From Winogradskyella sediminis (lineage in GTDB: Bacteria > Bacteroidota > Bacteroidia > Flavobacteriales > Flavobacteriaceae): a stretch of DNA of 64,000 nucleotides. A program made the position numbers and the translations under genes. Below the pieces are notes generated by a model. The model saw only the letters and a program-made list of their open reading frames with translations. It was not told the origin of the DNA and did no database searches. Numbering within the stretch: the first letter of the stretch is position 1; each line of letters starts with the position of its first letter. Below, in pieces: positions 1-8,271 of the stretch. The stretch is taken from positions 1,002,023 to 1,066,022 of the forward strand of contig NZ_QUNH01000001.1 in NCBI RefSeq assembly GCF_003387355.1, in the 5' to 3' direction.

Positions 1-829
1 CATATTTTTGTTCGCTACGCAGGCGTTTTAAAAACTCAATTTTTAATTCGGCATTATAAATATCTTGGTTAAAGTTAAAGAAATGCACTTCAATAGAACG
101 CGTTTTGCCATCAACTGTTGGGTTGGTGCCAATATTCATCATTCCAAAAACTATTTTGTTCTCAATTATAGATTTCACAACATACACGCCATCACTAGGA
201 ATCAGTTTGTAGGTCGCTGTAACGTTAATATTTGCGGTAGGGAAATCTATGGTTCTTCCCAGTTCTTTGCCTTTAACAACTGTACCAGTTATAAAAAAAT
301 TATAACCCAAATAGGAATTTGCTAAATCTACTTCGCCACTATTCAGTGCGGTTCTAATTTTTGTAGAGCTTACGGTAACGTCTTTGAGATCTTGAGCTGA
401 AATTTCTTCAACTTTAAAGTCATAGAGGTTAGCAAATGCTTTAAGGTCTGTTATATTAGCACTTCTATTTTTGCCAAAGTGGTGATCGTAACCAATTACG
501 ATATGTTTAGAGTTTAATTCGTCTACTAAAATTTGTTTCACGTAATCTTGAGCAGAAAGGTTGGCAAAGTCTTTGGTGAATTTTTTGACAACAACTTCTT
601 CTATACCCAGAGATTTTAGTAATTCAATGCGTTCTTCAATGGTATTTAAAAGTTTAATAGAATCGTCTTTTTGAAGCACCATTCTTGGATGCGGAAACAA
701 GGTGAGAACCACAGGAACGTAACCTTGCTTTTTAGCAAGAGCTACCACCTGTTTAAGGATTTTTTGATGTCCAATATGAACACCGTCGTAGGTGCCAATG
801 GTTGTTACTTTTTCTGATTTTGAATTCAA
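1..829 (-). CDS. ribF: Bifunctional riboflavin kinase/FMN adenylyltransferase (partial)
   Basis: Makes FMN from riboflavin and then FAD. The minus-strand reading frame is open from about 865 down to base 1, so the C-terminus lies outside the window. It shows the N-terminal FAD-synthetase signature TIGTYDGVHIGHQ, then the riboflavin-kinase segment with FPTANINV and GMMNIGTNPTVDG. There is no in-frame ATG upstream of the signature. A stop lies at 866-868, and the only usual alternative start is a TTG at 829, so the start is tentative. It follows pth by about 56 bases on the same strand, the usual flavobacterial order, and is probably cotranscribed with it. Confidence 0.9.
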   Translation of the reverse strand, partial: MNSKSEKVTTIGTYDGVHIGHQKILKQVVALAKKQGYVPVVLTLFPHPRMVLQKDDSIKLLNTIEERIELLKSLGIEEVVVKKFTKDFANLSAQDYVKQILVDELNSKHIVIGYDHHFGKNRSANITDLKAFANLYDFKVEEISAQDLKDVTVSSTKIRTALNSGEVDLANSYLGYNFFITGTVVKGKELGRTIDFPTANINVTATYKLIPSDGVYVVKSIIENKIVFGMMNIGTNPTVDGKTRSIEVHFFNFNQDIYNAELKIEFLKRLRSEQKY

Positions 830-885
830 ACCTAAATGTATTGCGCTTTTACCAATGGTAAACTCTTAGAAAACAAAACTAAATT

Positions 886-1518
886 TTATTTTCCATTAAA
901 TTGGTTCATTGTAGTATTTACTCCAGCTAAAGCGAAAGATTTAACAAGATCTGCCGAAATCTTTAACCGTTCTTTCAGTTGTGTATTTTCGTCTTCGGTC
1001 CATTCACCTAAAACGTAATCGACTTGACGTCCTTGGCTAAATTCAGCGCTGATACCAAATCTAAAGCGGTTATATTTTACAGTTTGTAATTTATCTTGGG
1101 TATCCTTTAATCCGTTGTGGCCTCCATCGCTGCCTTTCGTTTTTAATCTAAGTGATCCAAAAGGTAGATTTAAGTCGTCAGTAACCACAAGTAGATTTTC
1201 CAATGGTATTTTTTCTTTCTCTAACCAGTACTTTATGGCTTTTCCGCTGAGATTCATAAACGTACTTGGCTTTAAAAGAATTAAGGTTCGTCCTTTTATT
1301 TTTAGTGTAGCAACATCGCCAAGCTTTACAGTTTCAAAAGTTATGTCATTGGATTTAGCTAAATAATCGAGGATTTTAAAACCAATATTATGTCTGGTAT
1401 TTGTATATTTTTCGCCTATGTTTCCTAAACCAACGATTAAGAATTTTTTCATTGTATCTTCTTCTGTGTGTTCTGTTTTATCATTAAAACCAAACCATGT
1501 TTTTAATAAATTTCGCAT
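886..1518 (-). CDS. pth: Peptidyl-tRNA hydrolase
   Basis: Recycles peptidyl-tRNA released by stalled ribosomes. The Pth core starts at residue 23 (MKKFLIVGLGN), with the conserved Asn33 and catalytic-type His43 in the NTRHN segment. The KPSTFMNLSG motif is at 83-92, followed by VTDDLNLPFG, which carries the conserved Asp. The 22 residues before the core are a hydrophilic extension. As I recall, related flavobacterial proteins carry a similar one, so I keep the long start; the alternative is the Met at base 1452 (about 188 residues). Lies upstream of ribF. Confidence 0.95.
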   Translation of the reverse strand: MRNLLKTWFGFNDKTEHTEEDTMKKFLIVGLGNIGEKYTNTRHNIGFKILDYLAKSNDITFETVKLGDVATLKIKGRTLILLKPSTFMNLSGKAIKYWLEKEKIPLENLLVVTDDLNLPFGSLRLKTKGSDGGHNGLKDTQDKLQTVKYNRFRFGISAEFSQGRQVDYVLGEWTEDENTQLKERLKISADLVKSFALAGVNTTMNQFNGK

Positions 1519-1635
1519 AGCGTAGTCTTGCTTGGTGCAAAAGTAAAAAGAAGTTGACTAAAAACTAATTATATTGGAATGGTCTTAGTGTTGTAGGTTT
1601 AGTTTTTGAGGCTATTTTAAAGATTACAAATAGAA

Positions 1636-4317
1636 TTATAACTTATAACTCACTTTAAACATCACAATTCTTGGTAAAATAAATGTTCTACTATCACTAA
1701 TCACAAAAGCATTAAAGGAATTTTGTTGTTTAAATTTCACATCAAACAAATTAGTCGCATTAACCTCAAATCCCCAAGGACTATCTTCTTTTTGGTAAAA
1801 TAAGGACGCATTTGCCGTGTCAAAAATGGTTTGAGTTGCTTGGCTTTTATTAGAGTAATTATCAAAGGTATAATCTGCTTTAAAGATAAAGTCGTTTAAA
1901 AAGTCGTATTCTAAGATGACTTCTAATTGGTCGTTTTCAAATTTAGAGGTGTTATTTAAAGCTTTGTAATTATTAAAGTCTTTGGTGTAATTGATTTCTA
2001 TGTTAGGATAATTTTTAAAAGATGTTTCTATGCCAATGGTTGAAGAAATAGACTTTGAAATATTAAGATTCGTTTCGTTATTTAGAATTTGAAAATTATC
2101 ATTATAGCTAAAACGACTACTCAGATTATAACGAATTTTATTGATTTTTTTTGAAACGCGTCCACTAAGCATCCAATTATGTTCTGGCTGGTCAAACATT
2201 ATAGCTGTATTAAAGGATTCAATACCATTAAGTTCTGAAACGGTTTTGATGCTTTTTATACGTTTATTAAAACTGGTATTTACGTTGAGATTTAAATTTT
2301 TAAACAAACTAAACTTATAATAACTCAAGGTTGCGGAATGGTACAATTGGTTTTCTAACTGATTGTTTCCTCTGTAAACACTATTAAAATTAGAAAGTAT
2401 AAAATTATTAGCCAATTGATTAATGCCAGGAAAACGCGCATTCAGTTTGTATTTAAAATTGAGTTTCTCGCTATTATTAAATTCTACTTTAGTGGTGAAT
2501 TGCGGTAATAACAAATTTTTAGAAAACGTTTCAGCATCATTAAATTGTTGTGTTCGCCATAAATACCCATGATAAAAAACGGCAGGTTTAAACGTAGCGA
2601 TACCAATTTGAAATTTATACTCTAATCCCAAATACGAATCTATAAAGCTATATCCAAAATCATTACCAAAACCAGCCGAACTAAAATTATTAATACGACC
2701 ATCACTCAGCAATTGTACATCTTCATTGTAGAAATCATTAAAAGAGGTGTTAATGCCAACACTTGTATAAAGGTGGTTAAAATTATTAATTACCCAATAA
2801 TCTTTTATAATGGCATTAAAATTATGCGACGTTGATTTTTTAGTTTGAAGAATAGTATACACATCGGCATCTTCCAAAGGAATTAAGCCTTGTAAAACCT
2901 GTTGATTTGTGAGCCACTCGGTAATAGGTTTATCATTCTGAAAATAATAAGTCGCTTCTAAAGTAGCTGTATGTGCTATAGACAATTTACGACTGTAAGT
3001 AATATTTTGTTTTAGATTAAGTGCCGTAACATCTGTTAAAGTCGTAATGCTATTGTTTTGGTCTGGGTTAATTGTATTTACAAAACCATGACTATCATTA
3101 TTGGTCACTTTTACAAAAGCATTATAAGCAAAATCTTCGTTATAACTTGGTTTGTAATCAACGGTGACCTTGCCAATAGTAAAAAAGTTGTTAAGATTAT
3201 TAGTAACGGTTCTGTCTTCTGTAAAAGGGTCCTCTATATTTTGGTAAGCATTTAACGTATTGCTCGCCGTTTGGGTTTTAGAGTTAGACGTAATTAAATA
3301 CCCACTAATATCTGTAACATTTGAAACCGATTGTCTAATATTTAAGGCTCCAAATTGGTTAATATTATCTGTGTAATCTTGGTTGTTAAGGTATTGAGTA
3401 AAATCGCTATTAAAGAGACTAAAATAACTACTTGCATCATCTAGCAATTTGCTAAAACCACCTTCAAACTCCAAGTAATCTTGAAAACTAAAACTCTTTA
3501 TTCCTTGGTTGTTAAGGTCGCCTATAAAATTAACATTGGTTTTTGGGCTGTAATAAAAAATATTGGGATGCAATAGATAACGTTCTTCAATACCACCACC
3601 AGCTTCAATATCACCAAAGACAAATTTCTTTTTGTCTTCTTTTAACAAGATATTCATTGCCATATCCTCAGAATCTTGTAAGCCTTTGAGCATAGCAACC
3701 TCATTGTAATTGTCTAAAACCTCAACTTTCTCCACCGCATCTGCTGGGATATTATTTACAGCCAATTTACTATTGCCTGTAAAGAAAGTTTTGCTTTCTA
3801 CTAAGACCTTAGTTACTTTTTTACCTCGCACAGTAACATTACCTTCTCTATCTACTTCTACGCCTGGTAGTTTTTTTAAGGCATCTCGTAGTTTTCGCTC
3901 TTCGCCAGTTACAAATTTTGTAACATCATAGGTGATGGTATCTTTTTTTACCGTAATTGGTGGTGTGTATTTTATGTTTACCTCGTCTAATTGATTTGGA
4001 TTTTCTTTTAGGATGAAATTTTTGGTTAGATCTTGGTCTGTGGTGGTAATGGTTAGTTTTTGTGGTTTGTAGCCTATATAGCTAACCGTAAGCTCGTAGG
4101 TTTGGTTTTTAAAGAGCCCTAATTTGTAACCACCATCGTTATCCGTAATGGCAAACCTTACCTCGATGTCGTCTGTTTCTGGTATGGCCAGAATATTGGC
4201 GTAGGCTAGCGGGTTTTGTATGGAATCAGTTACTTTGCCTTGGACTTTGATTTGTTGGGCAATTATTAATATAGGAAGTCCAAATGTCAAATAGAGAATT
4301 AGTATTTTTAATCTCAA
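1636..4317 (-). CDS. Outer-membrane beta-barrel protein with carboxypeptidase-regulatory-like N-terminus
   Basis: 893 residues. A signal peptide ends near residue 20 (LIIAQQ). A CarboxypepD_reg-like beta-sandwich spans about 22-105 (GKVTDSIQNPLAYANI), a short plug-like domain about 130-230 (VTVRGKKVTKVLVESKTFF), and the rest is a barrel ending in an aromatic/hydrophobic strand (MFKVSYKL). This matches the Bacteroidota 'outer membrane beta-barrel family' rather than a classical long-plug siderophore receptor. The start is a TTG at 4317, one base after the stop of the GLPGLI gene, so the two are probably translationally coupled. The substrate is unknown. A decayed paralogue lies at 5732-6019. 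Confidence 0.85.
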   Translation of the reverse strand: MRLKILILYLTFGLPILIIAQQIKVQGKVTDSIQNPLAYANILAIPETDDIEVRFAITDNDGGYKLGLFKNQTYELTVSYIGYKPQKLTITTTDQDLTKNFILKENPNQLDEVNIKYTPPITVKKDTITYDVTKFVTGEERKLRDALKKLPGVEVDREGNVTVRGKKVTKVLVESKTFFTGNSKLAVNNIPADAVEKVEVLDNYNEVAMLKGLQDSEDMAMNILLKEDKKKFVFGDIEAGGGIEERYLLHPNIFYYSPKTNVNFIGDLNNQGIKSFSFQDYLEFEGGFSKLLDDASSYFSLFNSDFTQYLNNQDYTDNINQFGALNIRQSVSNVTDISGYLITSNSKTQTASNTLNAYQNIEDPFTEDRTVTNNLNNFFTIGKVTVDYKPSYNEDFAYNAFVKVTNNDSHGFVNTINPDQNNSITTLTDVTALNLKQNITYSRKLSIAHTATLEATYYFQNDKPITEWLTNQQVLQGLIPLEDADVYTILQTKKSTSHNFNAIIKDYWVINNFNHLYTSVGINTSFNDFYNEDVQLLSDGRINNFSSAGFGNDFGYSFIDSYLGLEYKFQIGIATFKPAVFYHGYLWRTQQFNDAETFSKNLLLPQFTTKVEFNNSEKLNFKYKLNARFPGINQLANNFILSNFNSVYRGNNQLENQLYHSATLSYYKFSLFKNLNLNVNTSFNKRIKSIKTVSELNGIESFNTAIMFDQPEHNWMLSGRVSKKINKIRYNLSSRFSYNDNFQILNNETNLNISKSISSTIGIETSFKNYPNIEINYTKDFNNYKALNNTSKFENDQLEVILEYDFLNDFIFKADYTFDNYSNKSQATQTIFDTANASLFYQKEDSPWGFEVNATNLFDVKFKQQNSFNAFVISDSRTFILPRIVMFKVSYKL

Positions 4318-4318
4318 T

Positions 4319-5080
4319 TTAATTTTGATTTCTGAGTGATAAATGTTTTTCTCTTATCATGATATCGTAGTCCTTTTTAGAAATGTTTTTTCCCTTACTC
4401 AAATCTATATTATCACTTACAGACTTATCGTTATTAATCAAATTTAATGTTGTAACGTAAAATATAGCTGAACCATTATTAGAAGAACCTTCTAACACTA
4501 AACCAGGCAAACCATCAATTCCAGCAGGGCCAAAGGGTGCGGGTATTTCGGGTGTAAACCATGCTTCTACTAAATACTTAACGTCTTTTTTTCTAATAAA
4601 ACTAGATTGTACGATTTCAGTTACAGCTCTATAACATTTGTAACCTGATATGTCTTTTGTTTCTTTTGTTATATTCCAATTATATTCATTAAATGGATTA
4701 TATATATTAAAAAGCTCTCCAAAGAATTCTTTTTGTTTGATGTTTATAGAATCTTTTAAGTTTTTGTAGTTTTTACCACCAACTAGACTAGATGCTACCT
4801 TTATATTTTTAACATCATCTAATTGCATTTCTTCATTGACTTGGAAAACACTTAAAGAATCATTAAAAATAAGTTCGTAATTGCTTTGTTCAATAGAGCG
4901 AATCATTTTTTCCTTTTTATTTTGAAAATCTTTATTTATAGAATCGGTGGTTTTTTTTTGTTTAATGGCTACATTATATCCAACCACAGAAGTTCTTTGG
5001 CAATAAGCCAAAGAACTAATAAGTGATAATACAAATAATAATTTAAACTTATTTGTAACTTTATTTTTTCTAAAGATCAT
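4319..5080 (-). CDS. GLPGLI family protein (left cassette)
   Basis: Exported protein of the GLPGLI family (TIGR01200), defined in Bacteroidota and of unknown function. The family motif appears as GIDGLPGLVLEG, followed by a YVTTLNLI strand. A signal peptide (KFKLLFVLSLISSLAYCQ) is near the N-terminus. The frame is open to 5101, but the Met at 5080 gives the better signal peptide. From that Met the gene overlaps the stop of the upstream small gene by 11 bases, which suggests translational coupling. It is followed directly by the barrel gene. The GLPGLI-barrel pairing repeats in the right cassette, so the two probably act together at the outer membrane (inference). Confidence 0.85.
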   Translation of the reverse strand: MIFRKNKVTNKFKLLFVLSLISSLAYCQRTSVVGYNVAIKQKKTTDSINKDFQNKKEKMIRSIEQSNYELIFNDSLSVFQVNEEMQLDDVKNIKVASSLVGGKNYKNLKDSINIKQKEFFGELFNIYNPFNEYNWNITKETKDISGYKCYRAVTEIVQSSFIRKKDVKYLVEAWFTPEIPAPFGPAGIDGLPGLVLEGSSNNGSAIFYVTTLNLINNDKSVSDNIDLSKGKNISKKDYDIMIREKHLSLRNQN

Positions 5081-5303
5081 CCCATGCATATTGACAGTCA
5101 AGAAGGGTTTCTAAATACATATCTAATAAAAAAGTGTCATCAAATAGCATATCTTCATCATGAACGATAAGATAATCAACATAATTACCAGCTATTTCGT
5201 AACATATATCGTCTCCTTCTTGCGCCTTTAATGCTGGTGACACACTCATTAAACTTGATGCAAACATTACCACAGCCAAAAGGCTAAACATTCTTTTCTT
5301 CAT
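5070..5303 (-). CDS. Small exported Cys-containing protein (left cassette)
   Basis: 77 residues with a clear signal peptide (MKKRMFSLLAVVMFASSLMS, cleavage near LKAQ). The mature part is short and very acidic, with only two cysteines separated by 35 residues, and looks like two helices. The product at 6867-7139 has a comparable pair (C-x33-C) in the same relative place, so I treat the two as distant paralogues that could form one disulphide across a helical hairpin. First gene after the long structured leader at 5304-5770. Function unknown; a role as substrate or partner of the GLPGLI/barrel pair is inference only. Confidence 0.75.
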   Translation of the reverse strand: MKKRMFSLLAVVMFASSLMSVSPALKAQEGDDICYEIAGNYVDYLIVHDEDMLFDDTFLLDMYLETLLDCQYAWDDL

Positions 5304-5770
5304 AATTTAAGATTTTAAACCCATCACAAATTTTTAAAATGGGTTGGTTAATAACTAATGTCTCCCTAAAACTTAGGGAATAGAAGTCTTTTAAATTTAG
5401 AAGTCATTTGTTTTCTCATTAAGGGAATGAGAAGTAGAAGTCTTTTTTGTTAGAAGTCTTTTTTTTGTGCTATTAATTTTAATTCTCAGGGATAAAAAAT
5501 AAAAAAGCTTGCACAAGCTATAATGTTAACATTTATGTTGTCCACATTCTTAAGAGCGACTTCTACGTTACTCTATAAAATGCTTTCAGCTCTGTAAATC
5601 TAAAAAAAAATAAATGGAAACCACCTAATTAAAAACACTTTAAATATTAAAGAAATGTTAACTGCGGAAAAACCGTAATTGAAACTGTGGAATAATTAAA
5701 ATTTTAACAGTTTTGCATTTGGATTTTAACACTAAGTTTTTGTAAGTGAACGAGTTACTGTTGTGTTTAA
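5304..5770 (-). promoter_or_regulatory. Duplicated structured leader, left copy
   Basis: Long non-coding stretch before the small-protein gene, repeated with small changes at 7140-7590. In + coordinates it holds TAGAAGTC boxes at 5381, 5398, 5435 and 5451 and one inverted copy (GACTTCTA) at 5558. It also holds inverted repeats AACCCAT/ATGGGTT (5318-5345, just before the start codon), CCCTAA/TTAGGG near 5364-5377, TCTCATT/AATGAGA (5414-5432), AGCTTG/CAAGCT (5506-5519, followed on the minus strand by a T-run like an attenuator or terminator) and a G-U-tolerant stem at 5663-5677. I see no TAnnTTTG -7 element reading left. A regulatory role rests on conservation between the copies. Confidence 0.7.
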
Positions 5771-6019
5771 AATGTAATCAGTCCTTGAGAATTGGAGGTT
5801 TTGAATACTCTTTTTTGTTATTTCTAATTTGTAGCTGCCATCGTTTGCTGTGATGGCAAATTTTACGTCTTGGTCGTCTGCTGTTGGGGTGGCGAGGATG
5901 TTGGCGTATGGTAATGGGTTTTGCATGGTGTCGGTTACTTTGCCAGAGATTTAGACTTGTTGAGAATAAGAACAATGCCAAAATAAAATAGCTACAATGA
6001 GTAAAAAAGTAAACTTCAA
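5732..6019 (-). pseudogene. Remnant of the outer-membrane barrel gene (right cassette)
   Basis: Minus-strand remains of a paralogue of the 893-residue barrel protein. Reading from a TTG at 6019 there is a signal peptide (LLIVAILFWHCSYSQ), then QV, an in-frame TAA at 5951-5953, then ISGKVTDTMQNPLPYANILA and ADDQDVKFAITANDGSYKLEI. These align with the carboxypeptidase-regulatory-like domain of the intact copy (KVTDSIQNPLAYANILA). Similarity stops after about 70 codons and the plug and barrel are missing, so a large deletion accompanied the nonsense change. It sits just after the right-cassette GLPGLI gene, as the intact gene does in the left one. Confidence 0.85.
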
Positions 6020-6027
6020 TTATATTT

Positions 6028-6816
6028 TTAATTTAAATAAGAACCCTTTTTTAGTAAATTACGGCTTATCTTTTCATATTCTTCTAAACTTACTTTCTTG
6101 CCCTTAGTGGGTGTTTTTATTTTTAGCTCTTTAACATTTAAATCAACTTTATTTGCAGTAGTTAAAATGCTACCATAATTAGAAGTTACATTAACTTCAA
6201 GAATCAAACCAGGTAATCCACTATAGTCAAAAGGACCAAAACTTACAGGTATTGATTGTGTGAACCACACTGTTACCTTTTTTTTTGCACCTTTATTAAC
6301 CGCATTTTTAACTTTTAAAGTAGCAGTGGCTTTGTAACAAATAAAGTTGCAAATAGTTTTTTTATCTTTGGTAATAGTCCAACTTATTGAATTCCTTTGA
6401 TTAAAAATTAAAAAGTCTTTACCGAAAGTGTTTTTTGCTAATAATTCTTCATTAGTTTTTAGATTATAGTAATATTCGCCCGAGTTTTTTGTTATTGAAT
6501 TGAAGAAATTTCGAACACTAGCTTTTATTTCATCTTCATCTAAAGTCTTTCTGGTTTTATAAGTAGATTGATTCTCTATGATTTTTAGTTCTGAAATGGC
6601 GACCATAGAATATAAATAATCGTTGAAAATAATTTCCTTATACCTGTTAGCTGCTTTTTCTTCAGCACTTATGGTCTTGTCTTCTTTAGTGTTATTTTTC
6701 TTTTGTGGTTTTATGATTTTTGTTTGATATGTTACTTTATAATTGTGATTATTTTGCGCCCATGAATTCATAGCAACTAGAAAAGCGAAAAGAAAAATAA
6801 TATTAAGCCTACTCAT
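6028..6816 (-). CDS. GLPGLI family protein (right cassette)
   Basis: 262 residues with signal peptide (IIFLFAFLVAMNSWAQ). The family motif appears as DYSGLPGLILEV, preceded by the typical VWFTQSIPVSFGPFDY. The middle holds the WTITKDKKTICNFICYKA segment, equivalent to WNITKETKDISGYKCYRA in the left copy. A Lys-rich stretch follows the signal peptide. Function unknown. Its barrel partner is a pseudogene, so this copy either works with the intact barrel at 1636-4317 or is drifting. Confidence 0.85.
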   Translation of the reverse strand: MSRLNIIFLFAFLVAMNSWAQNNHNYKVTYQTKIIKPQKKNNTKEDKTISAEEKAANRYKEIIFNDYLYSMVAISELKIIENQSTYKTRKTLDEDEIKASVRNFFNSITKNSGEYYYNLKTNEELLAKNTFGKDFLIFNQRNSISWTITKDKKTICNFICYKATATLKVKNAVNKGAKKKVTVWFTQSIPVSFGPFDYSGLPGLILEVNVTSNYGSILTTANKVDLNVKELKIKTPTKGKKVSLEEYEKISRNLLKKGSYLN

Positions 6817-6866
6817 AATTTTAATTTAAATAAATAGAGCAGGTCGTTTAACCCACTCTATTTTAG

Positions 6867-7139
6867 TTAGTTATTTCCAATCTGATATTGATCCTCAAAG
6901 AATCTGCATAGTGAATAAATTGCTACTTCATAATTCCATGCATCTTCATGGCTTGCATTTGGATTAGCCTGAAAATAATCATAAACAGCACGATTAGCAA
7001 CACCACGACACCAAGAGTCGGGAGTGTCCTCAGTTTTACACTCACATTCTGAAGTTTCTTCAGAGTTATCAATATTAATGGGGCTATCAGCACTAATAAA
7101 ACTAAAAGCTAAAAATAATGTGAGAAAGATATTCTTCAT
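6867..7139 (-). CDS. Small exported Cys-rich protein (right cassette)
   Basis: 90 residues. The signal peptide (MKNIFLTLFLAFSFISA) is followed by a linker with clustered cysteines (CECK). A helical part has CRGVANRAVYDYF and ends IYSLCRFFEDQ. A C-x33-C pair matches the C-x35-C pair of the left-cassette small protein. Five cysteines in a mature part of about 73 residues suggest disulphides or metal binding after export. Same position relative to the duplicated leader and to a GLPGLI gene (51 bases downstream). Function unknown. Confidence 0.75.
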   Translation of the reverse strand: MKNIFLTLFLAFSFISADSPINIDNSEETSECECKTEDTPDSWCRGVANRAVYDYFQANPNASHEDAWNYEVAIYSLCRFFEDQYQIGNN

Positions 7140-7590
7140 AATTTAAGATTTTAAACCTATCACATTTTTTAAGATAGGTTGGTTAATAAATAATGTCTCC
7201 CTAAAATTTAGGAAATAGAAGTCTTTTAATTAGAAGTCAATTGTTTTCTCATTAAGGGAATGAGAAGTAGAAGTCATTTGGTTAGAAGTCTTTTTTTTGC
7301 GCTATTAATTTTAATTCTCAGGGATAAAAATAAAAAAGCTTGCGCAAGCTATAATGTTAACATTTTTTTGTCGTCCACATTCCTAAGAGTGACTTCTACA
7401 TTACTCTATATAATGCTTTCAACTCTGTAAATCTAAAAAAAAAAAAATGGAAACCACCTAATTAAAAACGCTTTAAATGTTAACTACGGAAAAACCGTAA
7501 TTGAAACTATAAAATAATTAAAACTTTAACAGTTTTGCGTTTGGATTTTAACACTAAATTTTTGTGTGTGAGTGCGTTGCTGTGATATTA
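7140..7590 (-). promoter_or_regulatory. Duplicated structured leader, right copy
   Basis: Second copy of the leader. TAGAAGTC boxes lie at 7216, 7231, 7268 and 7283, with the inverted copy at 7391; spacings 15, 37 and 15 (left copy 17, 37 and 16). The start-proximal stem is AACCTATC/GATAGGTT (7154-7180): compared with the left copy, bases on both sides have changed so that pairing is kept. TCTCATT/AATGAGA (7247-7265), AGCTTGC/GCAAGCT (7337-7350) and TACGG/CCGTA (7485-7499) are also kept. A run of 13 A at 7435-7447 differs in length from the left copy. Similarity stops just at the start codon of the small-protein gene and near 7590. Confidence 0.7.
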
Positions 7591-7599
7591 AGAATGAAA

Positions 7600-8022
7600 T
7601 TAATCGTTAAATATTAGAGATTTAAGATAACCATTAACCGCATAATCTATAAATCTCGAAATCATAACATCACTGCCACTAACTGTGTGAGTCAAACCAT
7701 CTTCTAATGGGCCGCAACCTCTAGAATAATTGAAATCATTTTGGTAGTTGTTTTCAAATAGGTTCAAGTTGGATAATAGTTTTGAATTAAATACCTCAGA
7801 ATTAAGCTCAAAATCAGTGTCAGCTTCCAACATAGAAAACTTAGAATCGTTTTGTTGAAATTCGAAAGCCAATGGTGTTGCGATTTTTGTAAATTCAAAA
7901 GCAGTTACTTCTTCATTTGAAAATGAAGAAGTACTAAAGTCTACTTTTTTAAAGTCTAAGGTTTGGGCAAAACAAAATGAACCTAGTACAAATACAAAAA
8001 CGAATGTAATACGTTGTTTCAT
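7600..8022 (-). CDS. Exported hypothetical protein
   Basis: 140 residues. Signal peptide MKQRITFVFVFVLGSFCFAQ, then a soluble, acidic, Phe/Asn-rich sequence of no family I recognise. A single Cys lies in the segment YSRGCGPLEDGLTHTVSG near residue 102, and the last 30 residues (SRFIDYAVNGYLKSLI) look helical. It precedes the two GLPGLI cassettes on the same strand, but the 460-base leader between suggests a separate transcript. Reality as a gene rests on the intact frame and the signal peptide. Confidence 0.65.
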   Translation of the reverse strand: MKQRITFVFVFVLGSFCFAQTLDFKKVDFSTSSFSNEEVTAFEFTKIATPLAFEFQQNDSKFSMLEADTDFELNSEVFNSKLLSNLNLFENNYQNDFNYSRGCGPLEDGLTHTVSGSDVMISRFIDYAVNGYLKSLIFND

Positions 8023-8155
8023 TTTAAATGATTTTTTCTAATACTTTAAAAATATCAAAAATTTATGGATATTTGTGATTCTATGACACCATTCTGGGCA
8101 AACATAAAATTGCATCTTCATTTCCTTATCAAAAGGAATCCAGAATAAATATGCC

Positions 8156-8182
8156 ATATTCCTGCGTTGGTAGGAATCTCTT
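8156..8182. repeat. REP-like short inverted repeat
   Basis: ATTCCTGCGTTGGTAGGAAT is an imperfect palindrome of the kind dispersed between flavobacterial genes. Close relatives occur at 63020-63044 and, in part, within leuS near 33335-33378. A second weak hairpin (TTCCTT/AAGGAA) lies just before it at 8121-8138. Confidence 0.55.
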
Positions 8183-8215
8183 CAAATTTTATTACCTTTA
8201 AAATTATTAGTTAAG

Positions 8216-8242
8216 TGTCACCTTGAGCGCAGTCGAAAGGTC
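8216..8242. repeat. Dispersed repeat of the CTTGAGCGCAGTCGAAAGG type
   Basis: The segment GTCACCTTGAGCGCAGTCGA and its AAGGTCT tail resembles a short dispersed intergenic repeat common in Bacteroidota genomes (from memory). It sits 30 bases before hmgA; its GAGCGCAG core recurs in the leuS insertion. Confidence 0.5.
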
Positions 8243-8271
8243 TTTTGTAACATTTAAAACCATTTAAAAAC

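Noticed and set aside
5778..5981. Basic 67-residue frame overlapping the barrel remnant
   Set aside because: It is an out-of-frame reading of the pseudogene, with odd composition (many His, Arg, Pro) and no signal or family.
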